64,000 nt of DNA from Streptomyces sp. NBC_01275 (lineage in GTDB: Bacteria; Actinomycetota; Actinomycetes; Streptomycetales; Streptomycetaceae): assembly GCF_026340655.1 (NCBI RefSeq), contig NZ_JAPEOZ010000001.1, forward strand, positions 3,782,001 to 3,846,000. Reading direction: 5' to 3'. Positions 58,602-64,000 of the stretch are shown in pieces (positions within the stretch are counted from its first letter, which is position 1; every line of letters starts with the position of its first letter). A program made the translations under genes and the position numbers. Below the pieces are notes generated by a model. That model worked only from the letters and a program-made list of their open reading frames with translations, did no database searches and was not told where the DNA came from.

Positions 58602-59684
58602 CTACTGATCAGACGAGAACCGCACCGCCCCCGCCGGGATCCTCGCGTCGCACCACACCCTCGCGCCCTCGCGGAGTTCGTTGTCGGGGCCGATGATCGC
58701 GCCGTCGCCGATGACGGTGCCGGTGAGGACGGAGCGGGTGCCGACTCGGGCTCGGGTGCCGATGAGGGAGTCGGTGATGACGGCGCCGGGTTCGATGACG
58801 GCGCCGGGGAGGATCGTCGAGCCGAAGACCCGCGCACCCTCCGCCACGAAGGCGCCCTCGCCGACCACCGTGCCGCCGGTCAGTTTCGCGTCGGGGGCGA
58901 CCTGGGCGGTCGGGAGGACCAGGCGGTCTCCGCAGCGGCCGGGGATCGCGGGGGACGGGGCGCGGCCGAGGACCAGGTCCGCCGAGCCGCGGACGAAGGC
59001 GGCGGGCGTGCCGAGGTCCAGCCAGTAGGTGGAGTCCACCATGCCCTGCAGATGGGCGCCGGCCGCCAGGAGCTCGGGGAACGTCTCTCGTTCCACCGAC
59101 ACGGGCCGGCCCGGCGGAATGGTGTCGATGACCGAGCGGCGGAACACGTACGCGCCCGCGTTGATCTGGTCGGTGACGATCTCCTCGGGGGTCTGGGGCT
59201 TCTCCAGGAAGGCCAGGACCTTGCCCGTGTCGTCGGTGGGGACCAGGCCGTAGGCCCTGGGGTCCGTCACCTTGGTGAGGTGCAGCGACACGTCCGCCGA
59301 GGTCGCTTCGTGCGTGGCCACCAGTCTTCGGATGTCCAGGCCCGTGAGGATGTCGCCGTTGAAGACCAGCACCGGGTCGTCGGGGCCGGAGTGGAGTCGG
59401 GACGCCACGTTGCGGATCGCGCCGCCGGTGCCGAGGGGTTCGTCCTCGGTCACGTACTCGATGTGGAGGCCCAGGGCCGAGCCGTCTCCGAAGTGCGGTT
59501 CGAAGACCTCGGCCAGATAGCTCGTCGCGAGGACGATGTGGTCCACGCCTGCCGCTCTCGCCCGCGCCAGTTGGTGCGTGAGGAACGGCACCCCCGCCGC
59601 CCTGACCATGGGCTTGGGCGTGTGCACCGTGAGCGGGCGCAGCCTGGTGCCCTTGCCGCCGACCAGGAGGATCGCTTCTGTCAC
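58602..59684 (-). CDS. manC: Sugar-1-phosphate nucleotidyltransferase, mannose-1-phosphate guanylyltransferase-like
   Basis: A 360-residue enzyme likely making GDP-mannose from mannose-1-phosphate and GTP. The nucleotidyltransferase signature LLVGGKGTRLRPLTVHTPKPM is at 6-26, and the metal-binding FNGDILTG and EKPQTPEEIVTDQINAGAY follow. The C-terminal third is a left-handed beta helix of hexapeptides (VVGEGAFVAEGARVFGSTIL). Glucose-1-phosphate transferases share this fold, so the sugar is an inference from manA and manB in the same window and from orthologues. GTG start at 59682-59684, weak ribosome-binding site. Open frame to 59906 is leader. Confidence 0.82.
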   Translation of the reverse strand: MTEAILLVGGKGTRLRPLTVHTPKPMVRAAGVPFLTHQLARARAAGVDHIVLATSYLAEVFEPHFGDGSALGLHIEYVTEDEPLGTGGAIRNVASRLHSGPDDPVLVFNGDILTGLDIRRLVATHEATSADVSLHLTKVTDPRAYGLVPTDDTGKVLAFLEKPQTPEEIVTDQINAGAYVFRRSVIDTIPPGRPVSVERETFPELLAAGAHLQGMVDSTYWLDLGTPAAFVRGSADLVLGRAPSPAIPGRCGDRLVLPTAQVAPDAKLTGGTVVGEGAFVAEGARVFGSTILPGAVIEPGAVITDSLIGTRARVGTRSVLTGTVIGDGAIIGPDNELREGARVWCDARIPAGAVRFSSDQ

Positions 59685-59915
59685 CTTCGTCTCTGCTTCC
59701 TGCCGGGACCGGCCGAACTGTCTTTCGGCCGGCCAGTGTATGCAGACCGTTGTGTGGCGCTTTCCAGGCCGTGTGGTGTTCCGTCCCAGTCCCGAGGCGA
59801 CTGTCCCCCCGACGGCTGCTGAATGTGCCCCCACTGGATGCGTTTTCCGACCGTTCCCGTCGGCTCCCCGTCGCTCCCGGGGCCTCCCCCGGCCCCGGGA
59901 TCTCACGGGTCGACC

Positions 59916-61637
59916 TCAACGCCCCTGATAGCGCGCCGCGGTCGAGCGGGCCGAGCCGAGCTTGCCGTAGAGCTGCCTTCCGGGGCATTCCGTGGCGAAC
60001 CCGTCCCGGTGGCCGGAGATCACATTCAGTCGTACGTTCTTTCCCTTTCGGTAGAGATTGCCACCTCCGGACTTCAGGTATGTCTTTCCTTTCGGATTCC
60101 CACCGAAGAGACCGAGTTTCCATGCCGTCAGACGGGCGACGGCCGTGACGGTGGCGGAGGTCGGCTTGGCGGTGGCGAACGAGCCGAGGACGGCGATCCC
60201 CATGCTGTTGGTGTTGAAACCGAGGGTGTGGGCGCCCAGGACCGCCTTCGCCACTCCCCCGGCCCGGCCCTCGTAGATGTTCCCGCACTTGTCTACGAGG
60301 AAGTTGTAGCCGATGTCCCGCCAGCCCATGCTCTTGACGTGGTAGCGGTAGATACCGCGGATGACGGACGGCGCCTGTGAGCACTTGTAGCTGTTGCCGG
60401 TGGCCGTGTGGTGAACGAAGGCCGCCTTGACCTTCGTCGTGTAGCGGAAACCGGTCTCCCGGAGCGACTCGTCGGCGCCCCAGCCGCGGCGCGTGACGAT
60501 GCGCGGGCGCGGGCCGATGTACGGCTTCGCCCGCTGCTCCTGTCGCCGGCGCTGTTCCGACGTCAACTCGGTCCCCCGCAGGGCGAACAGTTCGCGCTCG
60601 GTGGCCAGCCGGTCCAGGGCCGGGATCTCGCGCGCGCCGAGGGGGGCGAGGCCCGCGTTGACGGCGGAGGCCGCGGTGGCCGCGGCCGAGGTCGCCGTCT
60701 CGCCGTTCGGGGCCTTCGGGCCGTCTCCCGGACCTCTGACCGACCGTCCACGGCTGCGCTGCGGGCCCGCCGGCACGGGCGTGGCGGCGGGGGCGGCCGC
60801 CCCGGGGTCGACCAACTCCAGGCGCAGGCCCGACGGCAACGGCTCCGTCGCCGAGACCGTACGCAGCCCACGGCCCGTGTCCTGCGTACGGCGCTGGGCG
60901 TCGGGGTGGACGCGGACCTCGACGCCGTCGGAGTCCCCGACCCACAGCGGGGCCGTGGCGCCGCGGACGTGGCCCGAGGAGCTCTCGGGCGTGTCGGGGT
61001 CGGCGCCGTGGTCGGCGTTGTGCGTCTCGAGGTCCTGCCAGCCGGACCAGTCGCCGCCGGCGGCCGGGCGGGTGCGGACCTGGACGCGGCCGTGCAGTTC
61101 GGCGACCGGGTCGTCCCAGACGACGCCGAGGAGGGAGAAGCGGCGTACGTCCCGGCGGGTCAGACCCCGGTCCGGGCTCGCGCCGCCGAGGGCGCGGTCG
61201 CGGGCGAGGGGGGCGAGGGGCAGCGACTGGGTGCTGCCGGGGAGGTCGGGGTGATCGGGGAGTTCGCGGAGTTCGGGGGCGGATTGGGCGTCAGGGGTGT
61301 CTGGAGCGTCGGGGATGCCCGGGATGCCTAGGGCGTCGAGGATGCCCTGGATGCCCTGGACGCCTGGGGTATCAGTGATGTCCGCGGCATTCGGGATACC
61401 CGGGATACCCGGGATACCCGGGGCGTTCGGTGCATCTGGTGCGTTCGGGGCGTTCGATGTGCCCGGGGCGTTCGGTGTGTTGGGGTTGTCGGGGCCTGTG
61501 GCCCTGGTCGTCTCGGCGGTCGCCGCCTCCGCTGCCGGCGCGGGTCGCGCCGTCGCCGCGGTGGCGGGCAGCGTCAGCGGAAGGGCGAGAGCCGCCGCAC
61601 AGGTGACGCCGATCGAGGAAGCAAGCAATCCACGCAT
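59916..61637 (-). CDS. Secreted N-acetylmuramoyl-L-alanine amidase, PGRP family
   Basis: A 573-residue exported protein. A signal peptide (about 1-32) starts MRGLLASSIGVTCAAALALP. A low-complexity Pro/Asn/Ala/Gly/Ile segment (51-116, units such as NAPDAPNAPGIPGIPGIP) follows, then a middle domain of unknown role. The C-terminal zinc amidase/PGRP domain has metal ligands in AFVHHTATGNSY, LGAHTLGF and GHRDGFATECPG (H543, C551). It would cleave stem peptides from peptidoglycan. ATG 61637 has AGGA eight bases upstream. ATG 61655 would add six residues without a ribosome-binding site. Confidence 0.9.
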   Translation of the reverse strand: MRGLLASSIGVTCAAALALPLTLPATAATARPAPAAEAATAETTRATGPDNPNTPNAPGTSNAPNAPDAPNAPGIPGIPGIPNAADITDTPGVQGIQGILDALGIPGIPDAPDTPDAQSAPELRELPDHPDLPGSTQSLPLAPLARDRALGGASPDRGLTRRDVRRFSLLGVVWDDPVAELHGRVQVRTRPAAGGDWSGWQDLETHNADHGADPDTPESSSGHVRGATAPLWVGDSDGVEVRVHPDAQRRTQDTGRGLRTVSATEPLPSGLRLELVDPGAAAPAATPVPAGPQRSRGRSVRGPGDGPKAPNGETATSAAATAASAVNAGLAPLGAREIPALDRLATERELFALRGTELTSEQRRRQEQRAKPYIGPRPRIVTRRGWGADESLRETGFRYTTKVKAAFVHHTATGNSYKCSQAPSVIRGIYRYHVKSMGWRDIGYNFLVDKCGNIYEGRAGGVAKAVLGAHTLGFNTNSMGIAVLGSFATAKPTSATVTAVARLTAWKLGLFGGNPKGKTYLKSGGGNLYRKGKNVRLNVISGHRDGFATECPGRQLYGKLGSARSTAARYQGR

Positions 61638-61798
61638 GCCAACGATCCTGGACATATCTATCTATATCTGTCCATCGGGGACTTGACGGGCCGTCGGGTG
61701 CGTTGCGCCGAACCGGTGGCGCGGCGCCCGGCGCCGTTCGGCCGAACCGGTGGTCCGGCGACCCGTGCGGCGGCGGCGCGGCGCGTACGCTTGCGCGC

Positions 61799-62557
61799 GT
61801 GAACGCCACCGATCGCACCCCTGCCGACCTGCTGCGTTCCGCGCTCGCCGCGGACCCCGCACGCCCCCTGGTGACCTTCTACGACGACGCCACGGGCGAA
61901 CGCGTCGAACTGTCCGTGGCCACCTTCGCCAACTGGGTGGCCAAGACGGCGAACCTCCTCCAGGACGGCCTGTCCGCCGAGCCCGGCGACCGGGTCGCGC
62001 TGCTGCTGCCCGCGCACTGGCAGACGGCCGCGTGGCTGCTGGCGTGCGCGTCGGTGGGGGTCGTCGCCGACGTGGCCGGGGATCCGGCGCGGGCGGACTT
62101 CGTCGTGGCCGGGCCGGGAGGGTTCGAGGCGGGGCTGGCGTGCCGGGGCGAGCGGTACGCGCTGTCGCTCGCGCCGCTCGGCCGACGGTTCGTGCCGGCT
62201 CCTCCGGAGGGGTACGCCGACTACGCCGTGGACGTTCCGAGCCACGGCGACCGTTTCGCGCCGTACGCGCCCGTCGATCCCGAGGCGCCCGCGCTGGTCG
62301 TGGCCGGGGCCGAGTACACCGGCGCGGAGATCGTGGAGCGGGCGCGGGCGGAGGCGGCGGGACTGGGACTGACGGGACCTGGCTCCCGACTGCTGTCGGG
62401 ACTGTCGTACGACACCTGGGAGGGGTTGAGCGCCGGTCTGTACGCGCCGCTGGCGAGCGGTGGGTCCGTGGTCCTCTGCCGAAACCTGGCGCAGGCCGGG
62501 GAAGAGACCGTGGCCAAGCGCATCGAGAGCGAACGGGTCACGACGACGGCCCGCTGA
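61799..62557 (+). CDS. TIGR03089 family protein
   Basis: A 252-residue actinobacterial protein related to the N-terminal part of AMP-dependent synthetases (TPADLLRSALAADPARPLVTFYDDATGERVELSV; LSYDTWEGLSAGLYAPLASGGSVVL) but lacking the adenylate-forming core motifs and the C-terminal subdomain, so it is unlikely to be an active ligase. The start is GTG at 61799. There is no ribosome-binding site, but TACGCT (61786-61791) ends seven bases before the GTG, consistent with a leaderless transcript. Divergent from the amidase gene. Function unknown. Confidence 0.86.
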   Translation: MNATDRTPADLLRSALAADPARPLVTFYDDATGERVELSVATFANWVAKTANLLQDGLSAEPGDRVALLLPAHWQTAAWLLACASVGVVADVAGDPARADFVVAGPGGFEAGLACRGERYALSLAPLGRRFVPAPPEGYADYAVDVPSHGDRFAPYAPVDPEAPALVVAGAEYTGAEIVERARAEAAGLGLTGPGSRLLSGLSYDTWEGLSAGLYAPLASGGSVVLCRNLAQAGEETVAKRIESERVTTTAR

Positions 62558-62561
62558 CCCC

Positions 62562-62885
62562 TCCGGGGAGACCCGGTGATCCCGCCCGGGGAGACCGGGT
62601 GCCCCCTCCGGGGAGACCGGGCAAACCCTCCGGGAAGGCCCACTGCCTCCTCCAGGGAGGCCGAGTGACTCTCCGGAAGGCCGGGTGTCCGCGGAAGGCC
62701 GGGTGATCCCGAGGAGACCTGCTCCCCCTCCGGGGAGGCCGAGTGACCCCGAGGAGACCCGCTGCCCCTCGATGGAAGCCGGGCAACCCCTTCGGGGGAG
62801 ACCCCCTGCCTCCTCCACGGAGACCAGGTGACCCGGAAGGCCGGGTGAGCCCGAGGAGACCCCCGTCCCCTCCGGGGGCCCGCAC
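62562..62885. repeat. Degenerate tandem repeat block, about 16 units of about 20 bp
   Basis: Variants of ctccggggagaccgggtg (also ggaaggccgggtg, aggagacccgctgccc) recur every 18-24 bases across about 320 bp directly after the TIGR03089 stop. The units are imperfect and of two or three subtypes (ggggagacc, gggaggcc, ggaaggcc). No gene is apparent in the 611-base gap; open frames on the minus strand here translate into Gly/Pro-rich repeats and look artefactual. Confidence 0.8.
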
Positions 62886-62976
62886 GGCCCGGCGTGTCCC
62901 GGATTCGGCCTCCTCCGAAGAACCTCTAAGGCCCCCCGCAGGCCCAGGCGTGGCCCGCCTCCAGCCTCTCCCGATC

Positions 62977-63063
62977 CCCCTTCGAGCCCCCTTCGAGCCC
63001 CCTTCGGGCACCCGTCGAGCCCCACTCGAGCCCCACTCGAGCGCCCCTGGAGCGCCCCCGGAA
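62977..63063. repeat. Tandem repeat of eight 11-bp units
   Basis: The core tcgag (or tcggg, tggag, cggaa in decayed units) recurs at 62982, 62993, 63004, 63015, 63026, 63037, 63048 and 63059, exactly every 11 bases, within units like cgagccccact. It ends about 105 bases before the LCP gene. Confidence 0.88.
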
Positions 63064-63168
63064 CCTTCACTCGTTCGGTCCATCCCCGGCCGCCCCCGCG
63101 GCCGACTTCGCGCCATCGTCGTAGGAGCGGCACTACAGGCTCGTAGAGGCGGGAGGGGTGGAGTGGGC

Positions 63169-64000
63169 GTGAGGGAGTTCCTGGGTTCGCGTGGGCCCCT
63201 GGGGCCTGGGGTGGGGGCGTCTGGTGAGGGGTGGGGGCCGGTGCGGCGGCGTCGGCGGCGATGGGTGCGGTACGGGGTGGGGGCGGTCGTCGTGGTCGTG
63301 GTGGGGACCGGGGTCGCCGGGTGGGCGGTGTACGCCAAGCTCGACGGGAACATCACGCCCGACGAGGCGGCCGCGGCGGAGCTCGCCCGGTATGCGAAGG
63401 AGCGGCCCACCTCGTTGGTGAAGGACGCGCAGAACGTGCTGTTGATCGGGTCGGACTCGCGTTCCGGGGACGGGAACGAGAAGTACGGACGGGACTCCGG
63501 GACCGAGCGGTCGGACACGACGATCCTGTTGCATCTGGCCGCCGGGCGGCGCAGCGCGACCGCCGTGTCCCTGCCCCGCGATCTGATGGTGGACGTGCCG
63601 GGCTGTCTGCGGGCGGACGGAACGCGGGCCGAGCCGATGTTCGCGATGTTCAACTACGCGTTCCAGACCGGGGGCTCGGCCTGCACCATCCGGACGGCGG
63701 AGAAGCTGACCGGTGTGCGGATCGACCATCACGTCGTCGTCGACTTCAGCGGGTTCAAGGACATGGTCGACGCCGTGGACGGGGTCGAGGTGTGTCTGAA
63801 GGAGCCGGTCGACGACAAGGCGGCCAGGCTGCGGCTGCCCGCGGGGGAGGTGACGCTGAACGGCGAGGAGGCCCTCGGGTACGTCCGGGCCCGCAAGTCC
63901 CTCGGCGACGGCAGCGACACCGACCGGATGGACCGGCAGCAACGATTCCTCGGGGCGCTCGTCAACAAGGTGCAGAGCAATGACGTCCTGCTGAATCCGG
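63169..64000 (+). CDS. LCP (LytR-CpsA-Psr) family cell-wall glycopolymer ligase, 5' part
   Basis: The first 277 residues are present; the gene runs off the window. A basic cytoplasmic start (RRRRRRW, 27-33) precedes one transmembrane helix (about 35-57). The extracytoplasmic LCP domain follows with the pyrophosphate-binding residues in LLIGSDSRSG (D96, R98) and SLPRDLMVDVPG (R137, D138), and RLPAGEVTLNGEEALGYVRARKS. LCP enzymes attach teichoic acids or other polymers from lipid carriers to peptidoglycan. GTG start at 63169 with GGAG five bases upstream. Two tandem-repeat blocks lie just upstream. Confidence 0.92.
   Translation, partial: MREFLGSRGPLGPGVGASGEGWGPVRRRRRRWVRYGVGAVVVVVVGTGVAGWAVYAKLDGNITPDEAAAAELARYAKERPTSLVKDAQNVLLIGSDSRSGDGNEKYGRDSGTERSDTTILLHLAAGRRSATAVSLPRDLMVDVPGCLRADGTRAEPMFAMFNYAFQTGGSACTIRTAEKLTGVRIDHHVVVDFSGFKDMVDAVDGVEVCLKEPVDDKAARLRLPAGEVTLNGEEALGYVRARKSLGDGSDTDRMDRQQRFLGALVNKVQSNDVLLNP

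Noticed and set aside
61658..63133. Collagen-like protein on the minus strand
   Set aside because: The frame results from GC-rich degenerate repeats, overlaps the TIGR03089 gene and the tandem arrays, and has no ribosome-binding site.

Overview
The window is a piece of the conserved core of a Streptomyces (or very closely related streptomycete) chromosome. GC content is very high with a strong G/C third-codon bias. GTG starts are frequent, ATGA/GTGA stop-start overlaps are common, and the gene order and products are typical of the genus: secA next to an Rv3235-family gene, mtrA-mtrB-lpqB, the 87-residue developmental regulator WhiB, and a GDP-mannose supply cluster. I see no prophage, insertion sequence, CRISPR array or tRNA gene.

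Layout. 1-1223: end of an ABC-2 permease and its polysaccharide/teichoic-acid-type ATPase. 1336-6282: giant NAD-dependent glutamate dehydrogenase. 6850-9100: HAD hydrolase, DUF6912 protein, Rv3235-family protein. 9217-12033: SecA. 12322-14252: a GNAT enzyme and a YcaQ-type DNA glycosylase. 14307-17164 (minus): orphan NarL-type response regulator, ribosome hibernation factor, ComF-type phosphoribosyltransferase. 17389-22136 (minus): lpqB, mtrB, mtrA, followed by a divergent GNAT gene and mtnA. 24556-30244 (plus): a tightly coupled membrane-protein/DUF4129/DUF4350/MoxR/DUF58 operon. 30352-35528 (minus): a complete 16S-23S-5S rRNA operon with its promoter region up to about 35980. 36106-38948: SpoIIM, RDD and hypothetical proteins. 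39152-49371 is mostly minus: ahcY, CDF transporter, manA, SIS protein, Trm112-like protein, manB, DUF3499, DUF5719. 49368-53075: a giant membrane glycosyltransferase. 53281-53544: whiB. 54016-57285 (plus): a Cys-rich leader peptide, cysteine dioxygenase, cofD and cofE. 57390-64000: AlkA-type glycosylase, a ManC-like nucleotidyltransferase, a secreted PGRP amidase, a TIGR03089 protein and the start of an LCP cell-wall ligase.

How the genes fit together. Several blocks serve the cell envelope and its developmental control. MtrAB-LpqB is a signalling system, WhiB a sporulation regulator, and manA/manB/ManC-like supply GDP-mannose for glycoconjugates. The large GT2 protein, PGRP amidase, LCP protein and ABC exporter act at or on the envelope. 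The ahcY, cysteine dioxygenase, mtnA and F420 genes are primary sulfur and cofactor metabolism.

The most interesting signals lie outside the genes. (1) A 31-codon leaderless ORF at 54016-54111 ends in five cysteine codons within nine residues, directly ahead of cysteine dioxygenase, with a TTGACA promoter placed so that transcription would begin at its ATG. (2) Perfect DnaA-box 9-mers occur in three intergenic regions far from any origin, two of them as close pairs. (3) GTNAC pentamers spaced exactly 11 bp apart lie upstream of both mtrA and whiB. (4) Short tandem repeats are unusually common just downstream of genes: 2x29, 4x17, 4x15, 4x about 20, 8x11, and a 320-bp block of about 16 units of about 20 bp. 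(5) Two inverted copies of a roughly 100-bp dispersed repeat are present, one of which supplies the last residues and stop codon of a GNAT protein.
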